DNA from: Luteibacter sp. 9135
GTDB lineage: Bacteria > Pseudomonadota > Gammaproteobacteria > Xanthomonadales > Rhodanobacteraceae
NCBI RefSeq assembly: GCF_000745005.1
Contig: NZ_JQNB01000001.1
Span: 62,001 to 126,000, forward strand
Length of the DNA stretch: 64,000 nt
Direction of reading: 5' to 3'
Both the position numbers and the translations under genes were made by a program. Positions 18,955 to 27,212 of the stretch are shown here, in pieces (the stretch's first letter is position 1; every line of letters begins with the position of its first letter). Below the pieces are notes generated by a model that did no database searches, had not been told where the DNA came from, and saw only the letters and a program-made list of their open reading frames with translations.

Positions 18955-20079
18955 TCAGATCACCACCAATTCAGCGTGCAGGGCGCCGGATTCTTTCAGC
19001 GCCTGCAGGATGGAAATGAGGTCGCTCGGCGATGCGCCGACCTGGTTGACGGCCCGCACGATGGCGTCGAGGCTGGTGCCCGGGCCGAACTTGAACATGT
19101 GCCCGCCGTCTTCGCTGACGGCCACCTGGCTGCTCGGCACCACGGCCGTCTGGCCGCGGCTGAACGCGCCCGGCTGGCTGACCTGAGGCTGTTCGCTGAT
19201 GGTCACCTGGATGGAGCCGTGGGCCACGGCTGCGGCACCCACCTTCACGTCGGAACCGATTACCACCGTGCCGGTGCGCGAGTTGATGATGATCCGTGCC
19301 GGCGCGTCGCCCGGGGTCACTTCCAGGGACTGGATGGTGGACAACCAGGCCACGCGCTGCGAGGGATCGATCGGCGCGCGCACCGCGACGGAGCCGGAAT
19401 CCATGGCGTTGGCCGTGCCGGCGCCGAAGTTCTGGTTGACCGCCTGGGCGATGCGCGCCGCGGTGGTGAAGTCGGCCGTGTTGAGGTTGAGCATGAGGTC
19501 GCCGCCCTTGTCGAAGGACGAGGCCACGCTGCGCTCGATGCTGGCGCCACCCGGAATGCGACCGCTGGAGGAGATGTTGACCTGGACGCTGGAGCCGCTT
19601 TTGCCCTGGGCACTGACACCACCGACGATGACACTGCCCTGCGCGATGGCATAGACCTGACCGTCGGCGCCCTTGAGCGGCGACATCAGCAGCTGGCCGC
19701 CACGGATGCTCTTGGCGTTGGCGATGGAGGCCACGGTGACGTCGATACGCTGGCCCGGCTTGGCGAACGGCGGCAGGTCGGCCGTGATGGTGACCGCCGC
19801 GGCGTTCTTCAGCTGCGGGCGTACGTTGGCCGGCACGTTGACGCCGAACTGCTGGAGCATGTTTTCCAGGCTTTGCGTGGTAAAGGGCGCCTGGCTGGTC
19901 TGGTCGCCGCTGCCGTCCAGGCCCACCACCAGGCCGTAGCCGATCAGCTGGTTGCTGCGCACGCCGCCCACCTGCACCAGGTCGCGGATGCGATCGGCGT
20001 GGGCGGGCAGCACGGCGCCGAGCGCCAGCACGATGGCGGCGCTGCGCACGAAGGTGAGAAAGCGCGGCACGGCTTTCAT
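18955..20079 (-). CDS. flgI: Flagellar P-ring protein FlgI
   Basis: Periplasmic P-ring subunit around the rod. The ATG at 20079 gives 374 residues and overlaps the flgH stop (TGATG). An earlier in-frame ATG at 20094 would add five residues. A signal peptide (about 1-28, [19 protein letters not shown]) precedes [20 protein letters not shown], the family N-terminus. [13 protein letters not shown] and the closing [20 protein letters not shown] are also diagnostic. Confidence 0.95.
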   Translation of the reverse strand: MKAVPRFLTFVRSAAIVLALGAVLPAHADRIRDLVQVGGVRSNQLIGYGLVVGLDGSGDQTSQAPFTTQSLENMLQQFGVNVPANVRPQLKNAAAVTITADLPPFAKPGQRIDVTVASIANAKSIRGGQLLMSPLKGADGQVYAIAQGSVIVGGVSAQGKSGSSVQVNISSSGRIPGGASIERSVASSFDKGGDLMLNLNTADFTTAARIAQAVNQNFGAGTANAMDSGSVAVRAPIDPSQRVAWLSTIQSLEVTPGDAPARIIINSRTGTVVIGSDVKVGAAAVAHGSIQVTISEQPQVSQPGAFSRGQTAVVPSSQVAVSEDGGHMFKFGPGTSLDAIVRAVNQVGASPSDLISILQALKESGALHAELVVI

Positions 20080-20759
20080 CAGAACGGCATCCACTTGGAA
20101 TCGAAGAACCGCGACAGCCAGCCGCGCGTGTTCGAATCCGCCAGCGTGCCCTTGCCCACGTATTCGATGCGGGCGTCGGCCACGCGGCTGGAGGCGACGA
20201 TGTTGTCGTTGCCGATGTCCTGCGGGCGCACGATGCCGGAGATGCGGACCAGTTCCTCACCCTGGTTGATCGTCAGCCATTTCTCACCACGCACCACCAG
20301 CGCGCCGTTGGACAAGCGCTGCGCCACGGTGACGGTGATCTCGCCGGTGAGCTGGTTGCTCTGCTCGCTGGAACCGTCGCCGGTGAAGGCGTTGTTGCTG
20401 GCGAGCGAGCTGTCGGCGCTGTTGCCGCCGATGCGCAGGCCCTGGCCCAGCAGGGTGGGCGAGGTGATGGTGTTGCCGTTCTTCTTGCTGGTGTTGGTCT
20501 TGGCCTTCTTGCTGGCCTGGGTGGATTCCACCAGCGTGATGGTCAGGATGTCGCCGATGCGATGCGCACGCGGGTCGGCGAACAGTTCCATCGACTGCTG
20601 GTCGGCATAGATCGAGCCCGTGGCGCGCGGCTGCGCGGTCGGGTCTTCCGGCAGCGTGGCGGCGTACATCGGCCGCGGCGTGGGCGGCACGATGGCGCAG
20701 CCACCCAGGAGGGCCAGCGGCAGCGCGGCGGAGAAAACACGGGCGAAGGTGCGATTCAT
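20079..20759 (-). CDS. flgH: Flagellar L-ring lipoprotein FlgH
   Basis: Outer-membrane L-ring subunit. The 226 residues begin with a lipoprotein signal (LPLALLGGC, lipidated Cys at about 21). The mature part contains [20 protein letters not shown] and [19 protein letters not shown], and it ends [27 protein letters not shown], all typical. It is 8 bp downstream of flgG. Confidence 0.96.
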   Translation of the reverse strand: MNRTFARVFSAALPLALLGGCAIVPPTPRPMYAATLPEDPTAQPRATGSIYADQQSMELFADPRAHRIGDILTITLVESTQASKKAKTNTSKKNGNTITSPTLLGQGLRIGGNSADSSLASNNAFTGDGSSEQSNQLTGEITVTVAQRLSNGALVVRGEKWLTINQGEELVRISGIVRPQDIGNDNIVASSRVADARIEYVGKGTLADSNTRGWLSRFFDSKWMPF

Positions 20760-20767
20760 GACGTGTC

Positions 20768-21553
20768 TCAGGTCTTGTTCGTGATGGTCTGGAGCATCTG
20801 ATCGGATGCGGTGATCGCCTTCGAATTCATCTCGTAGGCGCGCTGTGTCTCGATCATGTTCACCATCTCCTCGACGACGTTGACGTTCGAGGTTTCGAGA
20901 CTGTTCTGGTTGAGCGTGCCCAGCCCATTGAGGCCGGCGGTGCCGGTCTGCGGCGCACCGCTGGACGCGGTTTCCACGTAGAGGTTGTCGCCCTTGGGCT
21001 GGAGGCCGGCGGGGTTGACGAAGTCGGCCAGCTGGATCGTGCCGATGTTCTGCGCGGCGGCGGAGCCCTGCACGGTGACGCTCACGGTGCCGTCGGTGCC
21101 GATGGTCACGGTGGAGGCGTTGGCCGGAATGGTGATGGACGGCTCCAGCGGGTAACCGTCGTTGGTGACCATCTGGCCGTCCTGGTCGCGCTTGAGCGAG
21201 CCGTCACGGGTATACCCGACCGTGCCGTCGGGCAAGGTCACCTGGAGGAAGCCGCGGCCATCGATGCGCACGTCCAGCGGGTTGTCGGTCTGCTGCACGC
21301 CGCCCTGCTCGAACATCTTCTGGGTGCCCACCACGCGCACACCGGTGCCGATCATGAAGCCCGTGGGCGACTGCGTCTGCTCGGTGGTCTGGGCGCCGGC
21401 CTGGCCACGGTTCTGGTAGGACAGATCTTCGAACTCGGCGCGGGCGCGCTTGAAGCCCGTGGTGTTGGTGTTGGCCAGGTTGTTGGAGACGACGTCCATC
21501 TTCGTCTGCTGAGCGTCGAGGCCGGTCTTGGCGATCCAGAGGGACGTGAACAT
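20768..21553 (-). CDS. flgG: Flagellar distal rod protein FlgG
   Basis: Distal rod subunit, 261 residues, the family length. The N-terminal [20 protein letters not shown] motif and the C-terminal [20 protein letters not shown] motif are the flagellar rod/hook signatures. [22 protein letters not shown] and [11 protein letters not shown] segments place it in FlgG and not FlgE. It lies 62 bp after flgF, with a small hairpin in the gap. Confidence 0.97.
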   Translation of the reverse strand: MFTSLWIAKTGLDAQQTKMDVVSNNLANTNTTGFKRARAEFEDLSYQNRGQAGAQTTEQTQSPTGFMIGTGVRVVGTQKMFEQGGVQQTDNPLDVRIDGRGFLQVTLPDGTVGYTRDGSLKRDQDGQMVTNDGYPLEPSITIPANASTVTIGTDGTVSVTVQGSAAAQNIGTIQLADFVNPAGLQPKGDNLYVETASSGAPQTGTAGLNGLGTLNQNSLETSNVNVVEEMVNMIETQRAYEMNSKAITASDQMLQTITNKT

Positions 21554-21586
21554 CGTTGACTCCTGCGCGTTGGCGCTCTACATACC

Positions 21587-21606
21587 GGCGACGGTTTTGC
21601 GTCGCC
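21587..21606. other. Intra-operon hairpin between flgF and flgG
   Basis: GGCGACG and CGTCGCC pair across a 6-nt loop (GTTTTG). It could stabilise mRNA ends or modulate flgG expression. No U-run follows, so it is not a clear terminator. Confidence 0.4.
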
Positions 21607-21615
21607 TGGTGGGGG

Positions 21616-22356
21616 TTAACCCACCTGTAGCAATTTCGATGCCGACTGGGCGTTTTCGTCCGCCGTCTTGATCGATCGGACCTGCATTTCGAATTCGCGG
21701 GACAGGGAAATCATCTTCACCAGCACGTCGGAGGGGTTGACGTTGCTGGATTCCAGGGTGCCGTTGACCACCTTGACGTTGGCGTCGGCCGGCGCCTGGG
21801 AGCCGTCTTTCATGTGCATCAGGCCGTCGCTGGCATAGGTCAGCTGGTCGTTGCCCGGATTGACCAGCTTGATCCGGTCCGTGGTAGCCACCGTGGCCGG
21901 GCTTTCACCCAGCGGCACGACGGAAATCGTGCCATCCGAGCCGATCTTCACGCTGGTGGACTGCGGGATGGTGATCGGGCCGCCGCCGCCGAGGACGGCA
22001 TTGCCGCGCATGTCCGTCAACAATCCGTCGGCGTCCACGCGGAGGTTGCCCGCCCGCGTGTAGCCTTCGGTGCCGTCCGGGGTCTGCACGGCGATCCAGC
22101 CGTCGCCCTGCACCGAGATGTCGAGGTCGTTGCCGGTGTGCATCTGCTGACCGGCCGTGGTGTCCCAGCCCGTGCCCTGGGCGACGCCGTTGATCCGCGT
22201 CTGCAGGCCGTCGCCCTTCACGGGCATGCTCTGGAACGCCGACAGCTCGGCCTTGAAGCCGGCCGTGTTGGCATTGGCCAGGTTGTGCGCCACTTCGGCC
22301 TGGGCCCGCATGATCTGCGAGGCCCCGGTCATGGCGACATAGACGGAACGATCCAT
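21616..22356 (-). CDS. flgF: Flagellar proximal rod protein FlgF
   Basis: Proximal rod subunit of 246 residues. It starts MDRSVYVAMTGASQIMRAQA, has HNLANANTAGFKAELSAFQS, and closes with VKMISLSREFEMQVRSIKT. The phrase GYTRAGNLRVDADGLLTDMRG is typical of FlgF. The order flgE-flgF-flgG is conserved. It is 15 bp downstream of flgE. Confidence 0.96.
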   Translation of the reverse strand: MDRSVYVAMTGASQIMRAQAEVAHNLANANTAGFKAELSAFQSMPVKGDGLQTRINGVAQGTGWDTTAGQQMHTGNDLDISVQGDGWIAVQTPDGTEGYTRAGNLRVDADGLLTDMRGNAVLGGGGPITIPQSTSVKIGSDGTISVVPLGESPATVATTDRIKLVNPGNDQLTYASDGLMHMKDGSQAPADANVKVVNGTLESSNVNPSDVLVKMISLSREFEMQVRSIKTADENAQSASKLLQVG

Positions 22357-22371
22357 GGCTTAGGCCCCCGC

Positions 22372-23595
22372 TTAGTTGCGGATGTTGATGATGGTCTGGG
22401 TCAACGTGTTGTCGGTCGAGATGACCTGGGCGTTGGCCTGGTAGTTGCGCTGCGCCTTGATCATGTTGACCAGCTGGGCGGTGAGGTCGGCCGTGTTGGA
22501 CGCCTCGAGCGAGCCGGCCTGCACCGAGCCCACGTCACCGGAACCCGCTACGCCGCGGATCGGCTGGCCGGAATCGACCGAGGCCACCCAGTTGGTGTCG
22601 TTCTGCTGGCGCAGGCCCTGGTTGTTGGCGAACGTGGCGATGGCCAGCTGGCCCATCGGCGTGGACACACCGTTGGTGTAGACCGCCGAGACCGTACCGT
22701 CCTTGGAAACGTCGATCTTGGAGAACTTGCCGGCGGCAAAGCCGTCATTCGTGATCGCCGAGGTGGAATACGAGCTGCCGAACTGGGTGACCTTGGTCAT
22801 GTCGACCGACAGGTTGATCGGCGCCGCGCCGGCGTTGGGCGTGGCCGCACCGAAGTTCAGCTTGCCGTTTGCCGGGGTGGTCAGCGAACCGCCCGAGCTG
22901 AAGGTCAGCGGCTGCGCGGTACCGACCTGGGTGCCGTCCAGGGTCATATAGGCGTTCCACGAGTTGGGCGTGGCCGCATCCTTGACGTAGTAGACGTTGG
23001 TGGTATGCGTCGCGCCCAGCGAGTCGTACGACTGGAAGGTCGACACGTAGTTGTAGCTCTGGTCGTTCGTGGGATCGAAGGCGGCGGTCTTGACCGTGTC
23101 CGACGAGGACAGGTTGGCGGTCAGGCCCACGGTGCCGCTGGCCTTGGCCGCGCTGGTGCCCGTGGTGATCTTCAGGTCCTTCAGGGCGCTGATGTCGAAG
23201 CCGCCGGTGGCGGTGGGCGGGTACACCTGCAGGTTCTGGCCGGTGGCGTTGACGATGTTGCCGTTGTCGTCCGGATGGAAGTTGCCCGCGCGCGAGTACG
23301 AGTAACCCGAGGCGTCGCGCAGCGTGAAGAAACCCGCGCCGCTCAGGGCGAAATCGTACGAGTTGCCGGTCTGGGTGACGTTGCCGTCGCCGAACTGCTG
23401 GGCGATGTTGGTCAGGCGCACGCCGCTGCCGGCGGCGGTGGCGGAGAGGTTTTCACCGGCCACCGAGTAGACCTGCGAGAACTCGGCGCGCGAGCCCTTG
23501 TAGCCGACGGTGTTGACGTTGGCGATGTTGTTCGCGGTGACTTCCAGGTCGGAAGACGCCGCGTTGATGCCGCTGAGGGCGATATCGAAAGGCAT
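22372..23595 (-). CDS. flgE: Flagellar hook protein FlgE
   Basis: Hook subunit, 407 residues. N-terminal FDIALSGINAASSDLEVTAN then NIANVNTVGYKGSRAEFSQV, and C-terminal TADLTAQLVNMIKAQRNYQA are the diagnostic ends. The middle carries the FlgE D1/D2 domain (SYSRAGNFHPDDNGNIVNAT). Length is in the normal range. It lies 21 bp downstream of flgD, its scaffold protein. Confidence 0.97.
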   Translation of the reverse strand: MPFDIALSGINAASSDLEVTANNIANVNTVGYKGSRAEFSQVYSVAGENLSATAAGSGVRLTNIAQQFGDGNVTQTGNSYDFALSGAGFFTLRDASGYSYSRAGNFHPDDNGNIVNATGQNLQVYPPTATGGFDISALKDLKITTGTSAAKASGTVGLTANLSSSDTVKTAAFDPTNDQSYNYVSTFQSYDSLGATHTTNVYYVKDAATPNSWNAYMTLDGTQVGTAQPLTFSSGGSLTTPANGKLNFGAATPNAGAAPINLSVDMTKVTQFGSSYSTSAITNDGFAAGKFSKIDVSKDGTVSAVYTNGVSTPMGQLAIATFANNQGLRQQNDTNWVASVDSGQPIRGVAGSGDVGSVQAGSLEASNTADLTAQLVNMIKAQRNYQANAQVISTDNTLTQTIINIRN

Positions 23596-23616
23596 GGTGG
23601 GTATTCCTTGCTGGAG

Positions 23617-24288
23617 TTACAGGATTTGTGCGATCTGGCTGAGCAGGGCACCGCCGTAGCCGGCCACCTGCACGTAGGTACCGTCGGTGCCCGAAGCGCC
23701 GACGCCTTCCACCTTTCCGCGAACGAAGGTATTGATCGCGGTGCCGCCGGAAGTGGCGGACATCTGGTACACGCCGTCGGCCAGCTGCGTGCCGTCGTCG
23801 GATTTGCCGTCCCAGGCGAAGGTCTGCAGGCCGGCATCCGGCTGGCCCATCGGGATGTTGCGCACCACGTTGCCGGAGGCGTCCTTGATCTGGACATTGA
23901 CGTAGGTGCCGGAGCTGCCCACGTTGACCGCGCCGCTCATGGCGCTGCCCTCGAGCTTGGCCGCCGTGGAGGGCACCAGCGCATCCTTGCCGACCAGCGA
24001 CGCCGCACGCACGAACTGGTCGCCGGTGAGGTTGGTGGACAGCGAATCGAACGAGCCCTGCAGCTGCTGCGTGGCCGCCACCTGCGAGAACTGCGCCATC
24101 TGCGCGACCATCTGCGTGGAGTCCATCGGCTTGGTCGGGTCCTGGTTGGTCATCTGGGTGACCATCAGCTTCAGGAAGTCGGACTGGTTGAGGGTCTGTT
24201 CCTTCAGCTGGCTGGACGAGGACGCGGCGGAGGTAGGCGTGGTCGCGGACGACGACGTGGAGGTGGAACCGGTAACGGAGTCGACCAT
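23617..24288 (-). CDS. flgD: Flagellar hook assembly scaffold FlgD
   Basis: FlgD is the transient hook cap. The 223 residues have the FlgD_N segment (NQSDFLKLMVTQMTNQDPTK with PMDSTQMVAQMAQFSQV) and C-terminal FlgD Ig-like and Tudor-like regions (PDAGLQTFAWDGKSDDGTQL; YQMSATSGG). An N-terminal Ser/Thr-rich tail of about 25 residues is normal for the family. It lies 11 bp downstream of flgC. Confidence 0.96.
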   Translation of the reverse strand: MVDSVTGSTSTSSSATTPTSAASSSSQLKEQTLNQSDFLKLMVTQMTNQDPTKPMDSTQMVAQMAQFSQVAATQQLQGSFDSLSTNLTGDQFVRAASLVGKDALVPSTAAKLEGSAMSGAVNVGSSGTYVNVQIKDASGNVVRNIPMGQPDAGLQTFAWDGKSDDGTQLADGVYQMSATSGGTAINTFVRGKVEGVGASGTDGTYVQVAGYGGALLSQIAQIL

Positions 24289-24299
24289 GGGTAGGAGCC

Positions 24300-24713
24300 T
24301 TATTTGCCGAGGTCCAGCGTCTTCTGCATGAGCTGCTTGGCGCTGTTCATGACTTCGACGTTGTTCTGGTAGGAGCGCGACGCGGAGATCATGTTGACCA
24401 GCTCGTCGACCGGGTTGACGTTGCTCGAATAGACATAGCCGTTGGCATCCGCGAGCGGATTGGCCGGCTCGTAGCGCGACTGCACGGGGGCCTGGCTTTC
24501 GGTGACGCCGAGCGTGCGCACGCCGCCGTTTTCCGTCTGCCCGTCCACCTGCTGCTGCACGGCGGCAAACGTGGGCTGCTTCGCGCGGTACGCGGTGGCC
24601 TCGCTGCCCGACAGGCTGTCGGCGTTGGCCATGTTGCTGGCGGTGGTATTGAGCCGGGCGGACTGGGCGGCCATGCCCGAGCCGGCCACATCGAAGATCT
24701 TCAGCAGGCTCAT
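24300..24713 (-). CDS. flgC: Flagellar proximal rod protein FlgC
   Basis: The ATG at 24713 gives the canonical 137 residues starting MSLLKIFDVAGSGMAAQSAR and ending VDELVNMISASRSYQNNVEV-MNSAKQLMQKTLDLGK. The frame stays open far upstream to 25784 but only as a shadow of flgB and cheV. The start overlaps the flgB stop by 4 nt. It is a proximal rod subunit exported together with FlgB and FlgF. Confidence 0.96.
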   Translation of the reverse strand: MSLLKIFDVAGSGMAAQSARLNTTASNMANADSLSGSEATAYRAKQPTFAAVQQQVDGQTENGGVRTLGVTESQAPVQSRYEPANPLADANGYVYSSNVNPVDELVNMISASRSYQNNVEVMNSAKQLMQKTLDLGK

Positions 24714-25129
24714 GAGGCGGTCCCGGTGATGGCGAGGCGCATGGTGTGGATCTGCGCGTTGATGAAGCTGAGCGACGCCTGGTAATGGATGGCGTTGGCG
24801 GCGAACTGCGCCTGCTCGACCTGGGTGTCGACGGTGTTGCCGTCCATGGACGGCTGCGTCTCGGCGCGATAGGCCATCTTGTTGGCTTCGCCCAGCGCCA
24901 CGGCGGGGTTGCCGCCGATGTGGCCGGACTCGGTCGCCGTCATCGGCAGCGTGGTGCCGTCGGTGGCACCCGTGGCGGCGGTCATGGCCTTCTTGAAGTC
25001 GAGGTCGCGAGCGAGGAAGCCCGGCGTGTCGGCGTTGGCGAGGTTGGAGGAAATGACCTCGGCACGGCGCTGCCACAGGCCAAGGGCCTGGGCGTGTACG
25101 CCGAACAGCTTGTCGGATGAGTCGATCAT
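24710..25129 (-). CDS. flgB: Flagellar proximal rod protein FlgB
   Basis: First gene of the flgB-L operon, 139 residues. AQALGLWQRRAEVISSNLAN and ADTPGFLARDLDFKKAM are the FlgB N-terminal signature. The C-terminus (HYQASLSFINAQIHTMRLAI) is the matching helix. A sigma-54 promoter lies 37 bp upstream and a bidirectional terminator separates it from cheV. Confidence 0.96.
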   Translation of the reverse strand: MIDSSDKLFGVHAQALGLWQRRAEVISSNLANADTPGFLARDLDFKKAMTAATGATDGTTLPMTATESGHIGGNPAVALGEANKMAYRAETQPSMDGNTVDTQVEQAQFAANAIHYQASLSFINAQIHTMRLAITGTAS

Positions 25130-25165
25130 GGGCTTTCCCCTCGGTGATCCTGGCCCGAGGGGTTG

Positions 25166-25181
25166 AGCAAGACGCGTGCCA
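25166..25181 (-). promoter_or_regulatory. Sigma-54 promoter of the flgB operon
   Basis: The minus strand reads TGGCACGCGTCTTGCT, a full consensus -24/-12 element. Predicted start of transcription is near 25154, leaving a leader of about 25 nt before flgB. Confidence 0.9.
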
Positions 25182-25198
25182 CGCGGCAGGCTTCACGA

Positions 25199-25222
25199 AA
25201 AACGGCGCCGTAGCGCCGTTTT
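25199..25222. terminator. Bidirectional Rho-independent terminator between cheV and flgB
   Basis: A perfect 10-bp stem AAAACGGCGC / GCGCCGTTTT with loop CGTA. On the minus strand it carries the T-tract at the end of cheV; the A-tract on the other arm makes it usable in both directions. It lies upstream of the flgB sigma-54 site, so it insulates flgB from cheV. Confidence 0.88.
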
Positions 25223-25299
25223 CGGGGTGATGCAGGGGAGCGACCCGGCGCTGCGCCGGAATTCCGACGCGGCGCGGCAGCCTCCGTGTCAGGCCAACG

Positions 25300-26217
25300 T
25301 CAGGCCGGGAGCAGTTCCAGCACCGCCGTGGCCAGCACGTCCGGCTGGAACTTGGCGATGAAGCGGTCGGCACCCACGCGCTCGACCATCGCCTCGTTGA
25401 ATACGCCGCTGAGCGAGCTGTGCAGCAGGACCTTGTAATGGCGCAGTCCCGGTTCCTCGCGGATGGCGCGGGTGAGCGCGTAGCCGTCCATGAGCGGCAT
25501 CTCGATGTCCGACACGACCAGCGCGACACGATCGGCCGCCGGGCCCGCCGCCAGCTCGCGCAGTTTCTCCAGGCCCTCCTTGCCGTCCTTCGCCACCACG
25601 CACTCCAGGTCCATCTTGCGGAACAGGTCGACGATCTGGGTGCGGGCGACCAGGGAATCGTCCACCACCAGCACGCGGCGGCTGCCGACCTTCTGTACGT
25701 GGGCGGCCTGCTGGACGCGCTCCGAGAGCTCCACGGCGCGGGGGTCCACGCTGGCCAGCACCTGTTCCACATCGACCACGGCAAGCAGGTCGCCGTCGAG
25801 GCGGGTCACGGCGTTCACCCGCGCTCCGTAGCCCAGGGCCGGCGGCGGGGCGGCCATGTTCGAGCCGTCGATATGGACGATGCGATCCACGTCGGAAACG
25901 AGGAAACCCTGCACGGACCGGTTGAACTCCGTGACGATGAGGTGCGCGCTGGCGACGTCGGCCAGCGGCGGGTAGCCCATGGCCGCGGCCAGGTCGACCA
26001 CCGGAATGGTCTGGCCGCGATAATCGAAGCTGCCCGAGACCAACTCGTGCATGCTGGGCATGCGCTCCAGCCGCGGGCGGCGCAGTACCTCGCGCACCTT
26101 GAACACGTTGATGCCGAACGCCTGGCGGTCGCCCAGGCGGAACAGCAGCATGGCCACGCGATTGTGTCCGGCCAGGCGGGTGAAGGTTTCGACGGTGTCG
26201 AGCAGCGGGCGGGCCAT
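25300..26217 (-). CDS. cheV: Chemotaxis protein CheV (CheW-receiver fusion)
   Basis: CheV couples receptors to CheA and can be phosphorylated for adaptation. From the ATG at 26217 it has 305 residues: a CheW-like domain (about 1-165, MLLFRLGDRQAFGINVFKVR, SGSFDYRGQTIPVVDLAAAM) and a receiver domain (about 180-300, RRVLVVDDSLVARTQ; phospho-acceptor Asp in VVSDIEMPLMDGY; switch Ser and Lys in HSSLSG and FIAKF). A longer reading to 26376 would translate the repeat element at 26346 and pass a sigma-28 promoter, so the shorter start is used. Confidence 0.94.
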   Translation of the reverse strand: MARPLLDTVETFTRLAGHNRVAMLLFRLGDRQAFGINVFKVREVLRRPRLERMPSMHELVSGSFDYRGQTIPVVDLAAAMGYPPLADVASAHLIVTEFNRSVQGFLVSDVDRIVHIDGSNMAAPPPALGYGARVNAVTRLDGDLLAVVDVEQVLASVDPRAVELSERVQQAAHVQKVGSRRVLVVDDSLVARTQIVDLFRKMDLECVVAKDGKEGLEKLRELAAGPAADRVALVVSDIEMPLMDGYALTRAIREEPGLRHYKVLLHSSLSGVFNEAMVERVGADRFIAKFQPDVLATAVLELLPA

Positions 26218-26254
26218 GTCGTGCCTGGGCTTGCGAAAGGGGGTGTCGCGGAGC

Positions 26255-26281
26255 GTATCGGCGGCGGGGCGGTTTGCTTGA
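26255..26281 (-). promoter_or_regulatory. Sigma-28 (FliA) promoter of cheV
   Basis: The minus strand reads TCAAGCAA, 11 nt, GCCGATAC: seven of eight -10 bases and correct spacing, with a weaker -35. Predicted transcription start near 26248 gives about 30 nt of leader and confirms the 26217 start. Confidence 0.75.
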
Positions 26282-26345
26282 GCCTGAGGGGGGCTCGGAG
26301 CGAGAGTCTTGGTGTCTTGGAGCAAGAGCATGCTGGCTTCGGAGC

Positions 26346-26585
26346 AAGAGCCGGCGGGTAGCCCCCTCGGTGCCACGCCTACGGCGACCCGCTAAGGAAG
26401 GGCCGCTGGCGCGGCCGTATCCTTATGGCCCTTCGGGCCCGGGTCGGGCTTCGCACAGGGGTTCTCGACTCGACATCCCGTCTCGCGAAAACGGCCGGCC
26501 GTCCTGGCCGGCCCCCTTCGGGCCTGATCTGTGCGAATCCCTCGCCTGCGGCTACCGGCACCGAGGGGGCTACCCGCCGGCTCTT
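26346..26585. repeat. Long palindromic repeat, copy 1 (type I arms)
   Basis: Terminal arms of 29 bp, 26346-26374 and 26557-26585, are perfect reverse complements. Further inside, TTCGCACAG (26450-26458) pairs with CTGTGCGAA (26529-26537), and a GGCCGGCC-rich core forms the tip. It matches copy 4 (62353-62590) closely in reverse orientation. Confidence 0.88.
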
Positions 26586-26874
26586 TCCAAGACTGAGGTG
26601 GGTTGTGACGCGAGCGGTCGCAGAGGTGCGGGGTATGGCGTCGTCGCTTTGTTGGCTTTTCGCCCACATCGTGGGTTCCTACCCCAGGGATAGGACAGGT
26701 TGTGGCATATCCAACGCGTTATCCGCCGTCTGGGGGGGTAGGAGCGCACGCACGTGCGCGAACCCTCGACGTACCTAAGGCGACCGGTGCCATGCAAAGC
26801 AGGCAAGCGAGCGTTCCCACCCACGAAGCGAAACCCAGCTCTTAGCTTTTCCCACACGCAACCTCAGTCGTCGA

Positions 26875-27115
26875 AAGAGCCGGCGGGTGCCACCCTCGTG
26901 GCCGGTAGCCGCAGGCGAGGGATTCGAACGGAAAAGGCCGCGAAGCGGGGTCGGCCAGGACGGCCGGCCGTTTTCGCGAGACAGGATGTCGAGTCGAAAA
27001 CCCCCGTTCGAAGCCCGACCCGGCCCGAAGGGCAATCGATAAACGGCCGCGTACGCGGCCCTTCATTGACGGGTCGCCGCAGGCGTGGCCACGAGGGTGG
27101 CACCCGCCGGCTCTT
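26875..27115. repeat. Long palindromic repeat, copy 2 (type II arms)
   Basis: Arms 26875-26903 and 27087-27115 are perfect 29-bp reverse complements but differ from type I in the GGGTGCCACCCTCGTGGCC part. Inside, TTCGAACGG (26923-26931) pairs with CCGTTCGAA (27004-27012). The core shares GTCGAGTCGA and GGCCAGGACGGCCGGCCG with all other copies. It matches copy 3 (60673-60913) in reverse orientation. Confidence 0.88.
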
Positions 27116-27129
27116 GCCCCGACCCAACA

Positions 27130-27145
27130 TGGCACGCGGATTGCT
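27130..27145 (+). promoter_or_regulatory. Sigma-54 promoter of the chemoreceptor-flgA transcript
   Basis: TGGCACGCGGATTGCT is a full consensus -24/-12 element on the plus strand. It begins 15 bp after the end of palindromic copy 2 and predicts a start near 27156, about 57 nt before the receptor ATG. It supports the ATG at 27213 over longer readings. Confidence 0.88.
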
Positions 27146-27212
27146 TGGCTCAAGAACGACGGCTCCTGGACGATTACTAGGGGCGACCATCCGACCAAGC
27201 GAAAGCGAAATC

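Larger units (their letters stand above)
26346..27115. mobile_element. 770-bp non-coding composite repeat (copy A, without IS)
   Basis: Two different ~240-bp palindromes (26346-26585 and 26875-27115) face each other across a 289-bp spacer. The whole block is nearly the reverse complement of 60673-62590 with the IS110 element removed (770 versus 772 bp). It fills the cheV-chemoreceptor gap and holds no credible gene; the open frames across it come from GC bias. It contains an intact, unoccupied copy of the IS110 target (TGCGCTCCTAC on the minus strand at 26748-26738). The mode of mobility is unknown; no transposase is encoded in this copy. Confidence 0.85.

Noticed and set aside
26218..26376. 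N-terminal extension of CheV
   Set aside because: It crosses a sigma-28 promoter and enters the repeat; the shorter start matches the CheW-domain N-terminus.
26346..26585. Integron attC site or tRNA-like structure, because of TTCGAA/GGTTCGA-like motifs
   Set aside because: At about 240 bp, with near-perfect arms and no R-box or integrase nearby, it does not fit attC; no cloverleaf can be drawn.
26754..27212. N-terminal extension of the chemoreceptor frame by 153 codons
   Set aside because: It translates palindromic repeat DNA and runs across the sigma-54 promoter; the ATG at 27213 fits the promoter and domain start.
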